This document shows positions 1-6,727 of a DNA stretch of 38,599 bases, piece by piece. The position numbers and the translations under genes are program-made. The stretch spans positions 1 to 38,599 of the forward strand of contig JAGHUX010000064.1 of NCBI GenBank assembly GCA_018064605.1. Reading direction: 5' to 3'. Every line of letters starts with the position of its first letter. Within the stretch, counting starts at the first letter, position 1. The DNA comes from Candidatus Limimorpha caballi (GTDB taxonomy: Bacteria > Bacteroidota > Bacteroidia > Bacteroidales > F082). Under the pieces are notes generated by a model. It had not been told where the DNA came from and did not search any database. It worked only from the letters and a program-made list of their open reading frames with translations.

Positions 1-33
1 TTCCTGTCTCGTCTGCGGATATTTCAGTGTCAT
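1..33 (-). CDS. Possible start of a gene leaving the left edge
   Basis: On the minus strand an ATG at 33-31 opens a frame reading MTLKYPQTRQE that stays open to the window edge; the same frame is open upstream to a TAA near position 50. Eleven codons cannot identify a family. The 54-bp repeat array at 110-227 would lie in its leader if it is a gene. Inference only. Confidence 0.2.
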   Translation of the reverse strand, partial: MTLKYPQTRQE

Positions 34-109
34 CCATTTGTCAATTGCTTTTTAGTAAATCATTTATAATCAATGTGATATTTTCATCGAACTCACGTTA
101 ATTATTTCT

Positions 110-227
110 TTTCGTGGACAAATTTTTCATAAAAAAGTGTCCACGAAACGTATTTTAGACGCTTTCGTGGACAAAAAAAGCACTAAAAAAGTGTCCACGA
201 AACCGTTTTTAACGAGGTTCGTGGACA
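110..227. repeat. 54-bp-period array of 11-bp inverted repeats
   Basis: The word TTTCGTGGACA occurs at 110-120 and 163-173, and with one mismatch at 217-227. Its reverse complement TGTCCACGAAA occurs at 138-148 and 192-202. This gives two tandem units of about 54 bp, each able to form an 11-bp-stem hairpin with a 14-nt loop. The array lies between the 3' end of higA and the putative gene at the left edge. It could be an operator array, a transcribed hairpin leader or a dispersed repeat; the sequence does not decide. Confidence 0.75.
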
Positions 228-234
228 TATTTTT

Positions 235-579
235 TCAAAATACCGCTGCGATTTTCCTGATTTTGTTAAGGCGTGCGGTGAGTTTCGGGTTTTTCCTTGC
301 CACATCCATTTCGTATTTGGCCTGCATTCTGACGAGAAATTCAGCATCAATGTCCAAGGCTTTCCCTATCAGAAGCGCATAGTCTGTCGTCATGGCGCGT
401 TTTCCGTTGAGGACTTCGTTCAGCACGGAATAAGAAATACCGGTTGTTTCCGCCAGTCTGCGTTGCGAAATGCCACGATATTCGATTTCGTCTTTTATAA
501 CCTCTCCCGGATGTGTCGGGATGAAAGGCGTGAGGTTGTTGGCAATCATTTCGTCTGCTATTCCTTCGATGTGTGTCAT
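235..579 (-). CDS. higA: HigA-family antitoxin (XRE helix-turn-helix)
   Basis: A 114-residue antitoxin of the HigA addiction-module family. The N-terminal segment has the family signature PTHPGEVIKDEIEYRG (residues about 20-35). A helix-turn-helix follows (ISQRRLAETTGISYSVLNEV, about 37-56), then NGKRAMTTDYALLIGKAL. The C-terminus carries the usual MQAKYEMDVARK segment. In this family the antitoxin neutralises the HigB mRNA interferase and represses its own operon. The gene starts 4 bases after the higB stop, the toxin-first order typical of higBA. The last 30 codons are duplicated as a fragment at 1086-1183. Confidence 0.92.
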   Translation of the reverse strand: MTHIEGIADEMIANNLTPFIPTHPGEVIKDEIEYRGISQRRLAETTGISYSVLNEVLNGKRAMTTDYALLIGKALDIDAEFLVRMQAKYEMDVARKNPKLTARLNKIRKIAAVF

Positions 580-583
580 GGTT

Positions 584-901
584 TTATTTGTAGTGATTCG
601 TCAATTCAAGAATGTTGCATATAGTCGCAATTTTTTGTTCACCTTCATTTTTCTCGATAAACTCAACACGATATTTGTCGTTGACTCTTACAGATGAGAT
701 ACCTTTTTTATCTCCGGTAAGATGCTCATAATGAAGGCTTCCAAATCGCATCAAATCAGTGATATTGTTGGCATTTATCATCATGTTGATAACTTTCACA
801 TATCTCGAAACAATATCAGGTTGAAACCGATACTGTTTGCTATGTGCTTTGCCATCAAAATAGAGTTCTTTCAGATAATCTTTTTCAAAAATTACTATCA
901 T
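584..901 (-). CDS. higB: HigB-family toxin (RelE/ParE superfamily)
   Basis: A 105-residue RelE/ParE-fold toxin, the partner of the antitoxin that begins 4 bases downstream. The sequence has the family pattern: a central LMRFGSLHYEHLTGDKKG stretch, then SVRVNDKYRVEFIE, the RelE-like strand with the conserved basic residues, and a C-terminal ICNILELTNHYK. Members cleave mRNA on the ribosome. The ATG at 899-901 lies only about 8 bases after a TAnnTTTG box, so the transcript may be leaderless or nearly so. Length is normal and no lesion is seen, so the pair is probably functional. Confidence 0.9.
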   Translation of the reverse strand: MIVIFEKDYLKELYFDGKAHSKQYRFQPDIVSRYVKVINMMINANNITDLMRFGSLHYEHLTGDKKGISSVRVNDKYRVEFIEKNEGEQKIATICNILELTNHYK

Positions 902-909
902 ATCGGCTG

Positions 910-942
910 CAAAGATACAAATATTTTTTAAATATTCGCAAA
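910..942 (-). promoter_or_regulatory. higBA promoter, Bacteroidota type
   Basis: On the minus strand there is a -33 TTTG (939-942), 21 bases, then the -7 box TATCTTTG (910-917), a full match to the Bacteroidota consensus TTTG-N19-21-TAnnTTTG. It lies directly upstream of the higB start. Confidence 0.75.
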
Positions 943-943
943 T

Positions 944-1047
944 TTGAGAATGTTTTGCAAAAAATCTTCCAAAAGACCGCCGACAGCGACGACATCAAGG
1001 CAAGGATTGAAAACAATGTGAAGAAGTGGTTGAAAGAGAACAGATAG
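944..1047 (+). pseudogene. C-terminal gene fragment of unknown family
   Basis: An open plus-strand frame encodes about 34 residues ending FQKTADSDDIKARIENNVKKWLKENR and is followed ten bases later by a strong hairpin terminator. The charged helical composition and the terminator suggest the surviving 3' end of a gene whose 5' part was replaced when the higBA region arrived. No start codon or ribosome-binding site belongs to it. I do not recognise the family. Confidence 0.4.
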
Positions 1048-1056
1048 AAACAGAAA

Positions 1057-1084
1057 AAGGGACGCAATTTTGCGTCCCTTGACT
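1057..1084 (+). terminator. Rho-independent terminator
   Basis: A perfect 10-bp stem AAGGGACGCA / TGCGTCCCTT (1057-1066 with 1071-1080) around a 4-nt loop. It closes the fragment ending at 1047 and may act on both strands. Confidence 0.75.
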
Positions 1085-1085
1085 T

Positions 1086-1183
1086 TTATAACGCCGCTGC
1101 GATTTTCCTGATTTTATTAAGGCGTGCGGTGAGGCTTGGATTTTTCCTTGCCACATCCATTTCGTATTTGGCCTGCATTCTGA
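1086..1183 (-). pseudogene. Remnant 3' end of a second higA
   Basis: This stretch is nearly identical to 238-333, the end of the intact higA, offset by about 850 bases. Translated on the minus strand it gives MQAKYEMDVARKNPSLTARL and the remaining tail up to a TAA at 1086-1088, so 30 codons and a stop are kept. Everything upstream is missing and is replaced by the tail of the lipoprotein region. It is a relic of a duplicated or replaced higBA locus. Confidence 0.85.
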
Positions 1184-1218
1184 TGTTCCTCAACAAACGG
1201 AAACCAAACAACGAGCGA

Positions 1219-2133
1219 TTAATCCAAGTATTCGTAAGTGTATGTTCTGACGTCTCTTAGCCTATGATATCCATCCGGATTTGAAATAATCATGTTCACG
1301 ACGGCTTGCGTAGGATAGTTTTTATCGTTGTATGTATAATCATTAGTCCCTGTTGTCATCCACTCTTCAAGCAAATCCTCATATTTATTACAATTATTTT
1401 TTGATAAGCTCAAGCAACAGACCTCTTCAATAATATTATACATCGCCGCCGAATTATCAAGCGAAATAAGCAGAAATGCGTCAATTCCGTAGAATGGATT
1501 TTTTTTGTCGTCGTATGATAAAAACGAAACTCCATCGCCGTATCCTGCAGATCTGATTTCTGAAAGGTTATCACCATTCCAGAAGTAATTTCTTACATGT
1601 TCATATATTACGCTTGACAATTTGCCGTTAGAATATTCAAGATGATATACCTTATCATAGTCATGTCCATTTTCTTTTTCGTGATAAGTCACTTCACTCA
1701 TATTATCGCCATCGTATTCGACATCATAACAAGCAACTGTGTCTATTCTACCATCATTCATGTTTGTCCAAATGGCATTGGATAATTTGTTGTTGTCATA
1801 ACGGAAATCATAAACGTAGTCACCTGCTATTTCCCATTTGCTTAACAAATTGTTATTCCATGTGAAAATCATGTTGGCTTGAACACTGTCTACATCAATA
1901 ACATTCCATGTTTGTCCCCCATCTGTGGATTCTTCTTTATATTCCACCACATTAAATGACATTTTACTTATTCTCATTTCCACGGTCTGCGAGCTACCGC
2001 CACCGCCGCCGGTGTTACCTCCGCCATTGCCGCCTCCGCTATCCGAACTGTCGTCGTCTTTCTTGCACGATACGCACAGCGCCATCGCCATGCACACCAT
2101 CACCGTAGCGAATAATCTGATTTGTCTTTTCAT
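1219..2133 (-). CDS. Putative surface lipoprotein with DUF4595-like repeats
   Basis: A 304-residue exported protein. A hydrophobic signal (residues 5-20) leads to Cys23, a likely lipidation site although the lipobox (C-V-S-C) is weak. Asp-rich and Gly/Ser-rich segments follow (about 25-48), the usual linker of Bacteroidota surface lipoproteins. The body has short strands of the kind WNNNLLSKWEI, YDVEYDGDNMSEV and LEYSNGKLSSV, a YD/DUF4595-like pattern, and ends in VRTYTYEYLD. No enzymatic motif is seen. It is probably anchored in the outer membrane; the role is unknown. The gene stands alone between the higA relic and a 350-base intergenic region. Confidence 0.75.
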   Translation of the reverse strand: MKRQIRLFATVMVCMAMALCVSCKKDDDSSDSGGGNGGGNTGGGGGSSQTVEMRISKMSFNVVEYKEESTDGGQTWNVIDVDSVQANMIFTWNNNLLSKWEIAGDYVYDFRYDNNKLSNAIWTNMNDGRIDTVACYDVEYDGDNMSEVTYHEKENGHDYDKVYHLEYSNGKLSSVIYEHVRNYFWNGDNLSEIRSAGYGDGVSFLSYDDKKNPFYGIDAFLLISLDNSAAMYNIIEEVCCLSLSKNNCNKYEDLLEEWMTTGTNDYTYNDKNYPTQAVVNMIISNPDGYHRLRDVRTYTYEYLD

Positions 2134-2393
2134 TTTTAAAAACCCTAAATTCGTGCCGGGCGCAACTTTTTATTTCCCTTTTCAGCACCGCAAAGGGGTA
2201 ATTACATATAAAAGAAGCGTGGCACTGTATGCCATATTGCAGATGAAGGTCGTAGGAAAAACCCGAAAACACAAACATGGAACAACAGCCCACGCAATAT
2301 TGCGTGAAACCATTATGAAATCTTGTGTTTTCAAATGAAAATTTCCTACGTTTCCATCTACAAGATAAGCATAACGCTTCTATAATAAATCAC

Positions 2394-2474
2394 GATTGGT
2401 TAACCAATCAGGCTGCAAAAGTAATAATTTTTCCCGCAGTCTGCGATTTTTTCTGAAAAAATATTACTTTTGCA
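2394..2474. promoter_or_regulatory. Palindrome and back-to-back promoter boxes
   Basis: The 356-base gap at 2134-2489 holds no gene that I can support. It contains a perfect 16-bp palindrome GATTGGTTAACCAATC (2394-2409). A minus-strand TACTTTTG box (about 2417-2424) and a plus-strand TACTTTTG (2465-2472) lie at either end of an inverted AT-rich segment. The plus-strand box serves the antitoxin-like gene at 2490. The segment 2415-2463 is closely repeated at 4951-5000, the promoter of the DUF4143 ATPase. Confidence 0.6.
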
Positions 2475-2489
2475 AAAAATTCAGAAAAA

Positions 2490-2714
2490 ATGGAAGCAAC
2501 GGTTTTTAATCCGATTCAGGTTCACCTGCTTAAGATGTTTGCCCTTGACAACACCCAAAGAGGCCTCGCTGAGCTTAAAGATGTGCTTTATCGCCATTAT
2601 TCTTCACAGATGAAAACACAACTTGAGGAAATGTGGCAATCCGGAGAGCTTGACCAAGAACGGCTTGATGAAATTGACAAAATGGATTTGCATAAGCTGA
2701 AACAAATTTGTTGA
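2490..2714 (+). CDS. Small antitoxin-like protein, partner of a lost PIN toxin
   Basis: A 74-residue protein starting MEATVFNPIQVHLLKMFA, a type found in Bacteroidota directly upstream of PIN-domain proteins. The body (RGLAELKDVLYRHYSSQMKT, then LEEMWQSGELDQERLDEI) is helical and acidic, as expected for an antitoxin. The last residues (about KQIC) are read from DNA that in another frame encodes the PIN toxin tail, so the natural C-terminus has probably been replaced by a deletion junction. A TACTTTTG promoter box lies 18 bases upstream. The function is inferred from the neighbouring toxin tail and from memory of the family. Confidence 0.7.
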   Translation: MEATVFNPIQVHLLKMFALDNTQRGLAELKDVLYRHYSSQMKTQLEEMWQSGELDQERLDEIDKMDLHKLKQIC

Positions 2715-2841
2715 CTGTGCCATTGCTGCAAATGCTCGGTATATTGTAAGTAATGACCGTCACTATGACGTGCTCCGAACAGTCAGTTTTCCTCATGTTG
2801 AAGTACTGTCTTTGATTGACTTTACAAAGATGATAAAATAG
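2701..2841 (+). pseudogene. C-terminal remnant of a PIN-domain toxin
   Basis: This frame encodes NKFVDCAIAANARYIVSNDR followed by HYDVL, a hydrophobic strand and a TAG at 2839-2841. This is the characteristic last third of a VapC/PIN ribonuclease, with the catalytic Asp of FVDCAIAA and the later SNDRH. An in-frame TGA at 2698-2700 closes the frame, so the N-terminal catalytic Asp and most of the fold are absent. The gene was lost by a deletion ending inside the preceding antitoxin-like gene. Confidence 0.85.
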
Positions 2842-2876
2842 TTTCGTTTGGTTTGCGTTTTTTAAAAACCACCGCT

Positions 2877-2918
2877 TTCACTTATAAAACCTCATCTCGT
2901 CGATGTATTTATAAAGCT
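2877..2918 (-). repeat. nadD 3'-end copy 3
   Basis: This repeats the last bases of nadD (true copy at 5099-5142). Read on the minus strand it gives KLYKYIDEMRFYK and a stop, against nadD's KVYKYIDEMGFYK. The truncated RhuM frame ends inside it. Confidence 0.85.
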
Positions 2919-3439
2919 TTTTCCTGAAGCTGAAGCGCACGCGACATCAATTTCACCACATCCTTCAGTTCATTGTAATGGTCAAGCTGCCGCTTGTTTA
3001 TGGCGTAACCCTTTATGACATATTGCTTTAGAATATCTTTAGCCCATCTCCTGAACTCAACGCCTTCGCGACTTTTCACACGAAAACCGACCGACATAAT
3101 CATGTCCAAATTGTAATATTCAATTTCTTGAGATTGAATGTAACCTTCAACACGACCATAATTCTTAGGTGTCGCAAATTTTGCGACTACCGGTTCTCCT
3201 TCAAGCTCCTCCTTTAAGGCATTGTTAATATGCTTCGCAATAGTTTTGTAATCTCTTCCAAATAACACTGCCATTTGGCTGCGATTTAGCCAAACCGTCT
3301 CATCTTTGAACTTGACTTCCAATTCAACACTTCCATCCCTGCTTGTGTATGTCAGGGTCGAAGAGTCGTTATGCTTGTCATTTCTTTGTATTTCAATATT
3401 TTGGCTTTGAAAAAAGATAGATTTGTTGTTGTTTTCCAT
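2909..3439 (-). pseudogene. Truncated RhuM-family protein
   Basis: The 176 residues match the N-terminal half of the virulence-associated RhuM family: YTSRDGSVELEVKFKDETVW, LNRSQMAVLFGRDYKTIAKH (a winged-helix-like segment), then IEYYNLDMIMSVGFRVKSRE and FRRWAKDILKQYVIKGYAIN. Family members are roughly twice this length. Here the frame stops after LQLQEKAL exactly where it runs into the copy of the nadD 3' end, so the C-terminal half was lost in that rearrangement. The 5' end and promoter are intact, so a half protein may still be made. RhuM genes often sit in restriction or toxin islands; their biochemistry is unclear. Confidence 0.8.
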
Positions 3440-3465
3440 ATCAAAAAAATTAAAGATTTCGTCTG

Positions 3466-3473
3466 CAAAAATA
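3466..3473 (-). promoter_or_regulatory. Promoter -7 box of the RhuM gene
   Basis: TATTTTTG on the minus strand, followed by C, matches TAnnTTTG and lies about 27 bases before the RhuM start codon. Confidence 0.55.
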
Positions 3474-3478
3474 AATAA

Positions 3479-3589
3479 TTTTCCTGACCCGGAATCGCCA
3501 CTTTCAACTTAATAAACTTTCAACTTTATGAACTTTACAAACTTTTCACCTGTAAAACCCCATCTCGTCGATGTATTTATAAACCTTTC
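3479..3589 (-). repeat. nadD 3'-end copy 2 with downstream flank
   Basis: About 110 bases repeat the nadD end plus its downstream flank (compare 5001-5142). The shared parts are TTTTCCTGACCCGGAATCGC, CTTTCAACTT runs, and the coding tail that reads KYIDEMGFY on the minus strand. In this copy the terminal AAG codon is CAG, and the segment upstream of the tail is unrelated to nadD. It lies between the RhuM gene and the DUF4143 ATPase. Confidence 0.85.
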
Positions 3590-3654
3590 AAGATGGCGTG
3601 ACCGTTTTCAAAACCTCACATAAGCCTTGCTGTTAAGCGAAGATGCTTTTCAAA

Positions 3655-4842
3655 CTACAAAAGATCGGTGACGTTGCACGACAGGAAATCCTCCAACGAT
3701 ATTCCGCCGGTCCCTACTATATAGGAGTGCACAGGATTGAACGCCTTCGCAAATTCCGCCATTCCTGTGTTCGACCATCTGCGTCCGGATTTCACCTCCA
3801 ACGCAATGCAACCTTCGTCGGCGAGGACGACAAAATCCACCTCTTTGTCTCTGTTTCGCCAATAAAAAACATGATAATCATTCTCTTCCGCCTGCGAAAC
3901 AAGGTGTGCGCCCACGGAGCTCTCGACCCAACGTCCCCAAAGTTCCGGGTCTTTACGCGACGAATCGAAGTTCTGCCGATGAAAGGCGGAAAGCAAAGCA
4001 TTGTTGAAAACCTGGAATTTAGGAATCGAATTATACTTCCTCGCTTCATCATAAGCATATTTCTGCAGTCCGCAAAGCATCTGACACTCCTCCAGAATGT
4101 TCAGGTATGAAGCGGCTGTCGTGACATTGCCGGCATCCTGCAACTGCCCGACCACCTTTGTCAGAGAGAGAAGCTCCGCCGAGTATTTGCAGCCTATCAT
4201 GAAAAGCTGCCTCATCAGTGCCGGCTTGTATATGTTGCTTGTCATGACAACGTCTTTTTCAATCGCCGGTTTCACAATGCTGTCTTTGACATAGCGTTTC
4301 CACCTTTGTTCGTCGCCGACATATCTCGCCGCTCCCGGGTAACCGCCGAAATAGATGTATTGCTCGATGCCGAAACCGAAAGCCTGCCTCATTTCCTGAA
4401 ACGACCAATGCCCCATCCTGACAAGTTCAAAACGCCCCGCCAACGACTCCTTCAGCCCGCTCACCAGCATCAAGCGGCTGCTTCCGAGAAGCACAACCTT
4501 GATGTTCAACCGGCGGCTCGTGTCCCAATCCCATTCCAACTTGACCTGCTCGCTCCAATTTTCTATTTTCTGTATCTCGTCAATCACTAACAGATATTCT
4601 TTACTCTGGCTAATATTCATGCTTGCACGCACCGACTCCCAGACATTATGTATCCACTTCAAGTCGTTTTTTCCGACAGCGTCAGCACTTACGGAGACAT
4701 AAGGAATAACCGTATCACGAAGCACCTGCTGCATCAATGTTGATTTTCCGACTTGTCGCGGTCCGACCAACACCTGAATTGCACATCTCGGCTCTTCTAT
4801 ACGGCGTTTTATTATCTCGCAATGATTGCGTATAAATTCCAT
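3655..4842 (-). CDS. AAA-type ATPase with DUF4143 domain
   Basis: A 395-residue ATP-binding protein of the large DUF4143 family common in Bacteroidota. Walker A is GPRQVGKST (residues 27-35) and Walker B is LLVIDE (84-89) followed by IQK. A LLGSSRLMLV sensor-like strand is near 118-127. A winged-helix region precedes the C-terminal DUF4143 part, which contains the restriction-endonuclease-like signature EVDFVV (334-339) ... ALEVKSG (347-353). The biological role of the family is unsettled; the fold suggests an ATPase coupled to a nuclease-like or protein-binding module. The gene is monocistronic, with its own TACTTTTG promoter and a leader holding three 22-bp direct repeats. A distant paralogue is at 16751-18103. 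Confidence 0.92.
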   Translation of the reverse strand: MEFIRNHCEIIKRRIEEPRCAIQVLVGPRQVGKSTLMQQVLRDTVIPYVSVSADAVGKNDLKWIHNVWESVRASMNISQSKEYLLVIDEIQKIENWSEQVKLEWDWDTSRRLNIKVVLLGSSRLMLVSGLKESLAGRFELVRMGHWSFQEMRQAFGFGIEQYIYFGGYPGAARYVGDEQRWKRYVKDSIVKPAIEKDVVMTSNIYKPALMRQLFMIGCKYSAELLSLTKVVGQLQDAGNVTTAASYLNILEECQMLCGLQKYAYDEARKYNSIPKFQVFNNALLSAFHRQNFDSSRKDPELWGRWVESSVGAHLVSQAEENDYHVFYWRNRDKEVDFVVLADEGCIALEVKSGRRWSNTGMAEFAKAFNPVHSYIVGTGGISLEDFLSCNVTDLL

Positions 4843-4875
4843 ACTATCAATTGTTTAACAAATAACAATTTCTAC

Positions 4876-4941
4876 AAAAGTTCAAAACAAAATGTTTAAA
4901 AGTTCAAAACAAAATGTTCAAAAGTCAAAAACAAAATGTTC
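4876..4941. repeat. Three 22-bp direct repeats in the DUF4143 leader
   Basis: Three tandem copies of about AAAAGTTCAAAACAAAATGTT at 4876, 4898 and 4920, differing at one or two bases. They lie between the promoter (4953-4960) and the ATPase start (4842) and so would be transcribed. Confidence 0.85.
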
Positions 4942-4952
4942 AAATTATGCTG

Positions 4953-4960
4953 CAAAAGTA
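4953..4960 (-). promoter_or_regulatory. Promoter -7 box of the DUF4143 ATPase
   Basis: Minus-strand TACTTTTG within TTATTACTTTTGC matches TAnnTTTG. Transcription should begin near 4945, leaving a leader of about 100 bases that includes the 22-bp repeats. Confidence 0.6.
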
Positions 4961-5000
4961 ATAATTTTTCGCGCAGTTTCTGATTTTTTTCTGAAAAAAT

Positions 5001-5142
5001 TTTCCTGACCCGGAATCGCCACTTTCAACTTTATAAACTTTCAACTTTACAAACTTTCAACTTTATAAACTTTATAAACTTTCAACTTTATGAACTTTTC
5101 ACTTATAAAACCCCATCTCGTCGATGTATTTGTAAACCTTTT
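5001..5142 (-). repeat. nadD 3' end and flank, parental copy
   Basis: This is the copy from which 3479-3589 and 2877-2918 appear derived. It has the nadD coding tail plus a downstream AT-rich stretch in which CTTTCAACTT with TATAAA-like spacers recurs several times (about 5010-5098). Confidence 0.75.
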
Positions 5143-5674
5143 CGGGAACGAAATGCCTCACGTCGCGGCCTTCCGAAATGGCGTTTCTGATGAATGTCGA
5201 TGAGACCTCGATCTCCGGCGCGTCGATGACCTTCACCGACGGATGATTGACCAACTCATTGGTATTGTATCCTTTGCGCGGATAGACGAGCAGATGGTAA
5301 TACTCCAGAATCACTTCGTAGTTCTTCCATTTGGTGAATCTCTCGATGTTATCCATCCCGCAGATCAGGTGAAAGTCATAGCTCGGGTAACGCTCGTGGA
5401 GCTTCGCCAGCGTGTCGATCGTGTAAGACGGCTTCGGCATGTAAAACTCGATGTCGCAGACCTGAAACCGCTCGTCGCCTTCGACGGCGAGTTCCACCAT
5501 GCGCAGCCGGTGCCGGTCGTCGAGCAGCGTCTTCTTGTCCTTGAACGGATTCTGCGGCGAAACCACAAACCAGACCTCGTCCATGTCACCGTATTCCGCC
5601 AGATAGTTGGCGAGCATCAGATGACCGTTGTGAACCGGGTTGAACGAACCGAAGAAAAGGCCGATTTTTCTCAT
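5099..5674 (-). CDS. nadD: Nicotinate-nucleotide adenylyltransferase
   Basis: NadD joins ATP and nicotinate mononucleotide to make deamido-NAD in NAD synthesis. The nucleotidyltransferase signature GSFNPVHNGH lies at the N-terminus (residues 9-18 from the chosen start). YTIDTL, the substrate-site LICGMDNIERFTKW and the late VSSTFIR motif are all present. The ATG at 5672-5674 (MRKIGLFFGSF) is preferred over one six codons earlier because family proteins begin a few residues before the GxFNPxH motif. About 191 residues is normal. yicC lies 70 bases upstream on the same strand, so the two are probably cotranscribed. The last ~35 bases occur twice more downstream. Confidence 0.95.
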   Translation of the reverse strand: MRKIGLFFGSFNPVHNGHLMLANYLAEYGDMDEVWFVVSPQNPFKDKKTLLDDRHRLRMVELAVEGDERFQVCDIEFYMPKPSYTIDTLAKLHERYPSYDFHLICGMDNIERFTKWKNYEVILEYYHLLVYPRKGYNTNELVNHPSVKVIDAPEIEVSSTFIRNAISEGRDVRHFVPEKVYKYIDEMGFYK

Positions 5675-5744
5675 AAAATGCTTTTTGATCAAGAGACGAG
5701 AGAAATACGAGGTGGCGTCGCCTCTCTTAACTCTCCTCTTTTAA

Positions 5745-6614
5745 CTATAAAATGTTAAACAGCTGTTCCTTGATTTTTTCGAGTTCGTCTTTCATCTTGA
5801 CCACAAGTCGTTGGATGTCAGCGTCGTTGGCTTTGGAGCCGAGGGTGTTGATCTCGCGTCCCATCTCCTGCGCGATGAAACCGAGTTTCTTGCCGGCGCC
5901 TTCCTCGTCGATGCTTTCCATGAAGTAGTCGCAGTGCTTGCGGAGACGCACCTTCTCTTCGGTGATGTCGAGTTTCTCAAGATAGAAGATGAGCTCCTGC
6001 TCGAAACGGTTTTCGTCGTACCCACCGGAGGCCAGCTCCTGAAGGTTTTTCTGGAGTTTCCCTTTGATGATCTCGTGACGGTTTTTCTCAAACGGCTCAA
6101 CCTCAGCGAGATAGCCGAGGATCAGCTCGACGCGCTTGACCAGATCCTTTTTCAAGACGACACCTTCTTTCGCCCTGAAATCGTCGGTCATCTTTAACGC
6201 CTGAACCAAGGTCTCCATTATTTTCGCGAGAAACCCGTCGTCATAATCCTGGACCGGGGCGACGAAGATGCCGGGCATCCTGAAAATGATGGAAGCCACG
6301 TCTTTCGCTTCCGGAATATTGTATTCCTTTGATATTGAATTGATTTGCTCAAAATACGATGCAACGACCTCTTTCTCAATATGCGTGTTCTGCGCGACAT
6401 CGGTGTTTGTGATGGTGATCGTGGCATCGACTTTACCTCTTTGCAGAACCGCCGCTATTTCATTGCGGTAGTCAAATTCGCTTGCCTTAAGTTCTTGCGG
6501 AAGTTTCAAGGAGAGGTCTAACTGCTTGCTGTTCAACGTCTTGATTTCAACACAGATGTTATTGGTATTATAAAGTTGCTCGGCCTTGCCGTAGCCTGTC
6601 ATCGAATGAATCAT
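5745..6614 (-). CDS. yicC: YicC/YloC family endoribonuclease
   Basis: The protein opens with the diagnostic MIHSMTGYGKAE and has the conserved LNSKQLDLSLKLPQEL segment. Its C-terminal DUF1732 half includes KLDITEEKVRLRKHCDYF and KKLGFIAQEMGREINTLGSK. E. coli YicC and B. subtilis YloC are single-strand-directed endoribonucleases. The start at 6614 is chosen over an ATG 12 codons upstream because the homologous sequence begins at MxxSMTGYG; a TATTTTTG promoter box lies a short way upstream on the minus strand. The guanylate kinase gene that often sits between yicC and nadD in this phylum is absent here. Confidence 0.93.
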   Translation of the reverse strand: MIHSMTGYGKAEQLYNTNNICVEIKTLNSKQLDLSLKLPQELKASEFDYRNEIAAVLQRGKVDATITITNTDVAQNTHIEKEVVASYFEQINSISKEYNIPEAKDVASIIFRMPGIFVAPVQDYDDGFLAKIMETLVQALKMTDDFRAKEGVVLKKDLVKRVELILGYLAEVEPFEKNRHEIIKGKLQKNLQELASGGYDENRFEQELIFYLEKLDITEEKVRLRKHCDYFMESIDEEGAGKKLGFIAQEMGREINTLGSKANDADIQRLVVKMKDELEKIKEQLFNIL

Positions 6615-6661
6615 ATCAGAAAAATTTTCGCAAAAATAGTGATTTTCCATTAAAAAATTAG

Positions 6662-6669
6662 TATTTTTG
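6662..6669 (+). promoter_or_regulatory. Promoter -7 box before DUF2442 gene
   Basis: TATTTTTG followed by C matches TAnnTTTG. The leader to 6728 contains a short frame reading MGQLAFFE (6693-6719), of no known meaning. Confidence 0.5.
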
Positions 6670-6727
6670 CGGTCGTAAATCTAAAAAAATTTATGGGACA
6701 ACTGGCGTTCTTTGAATAAATCATATA

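Noticed and set aside
1925..2338. Proline-rich plus-strand frame opposite the lipoprotein
   Set aside because: It is the complement of the Gly-rich linker of the lipoprotein gene.
4876..4941. CRISPR or iteron origin
   Set aside because: The repeats are AT-rich, three copies only, without spacers, DnaA boxes or a Rep gene; their place after a promoter fits a leader.
6693..6719. Leader peptide MGQLAFFE before the DUF2442 gene
   Set aside because: No run of regulatory codons and no attenuator hairpin after it; probably chance.
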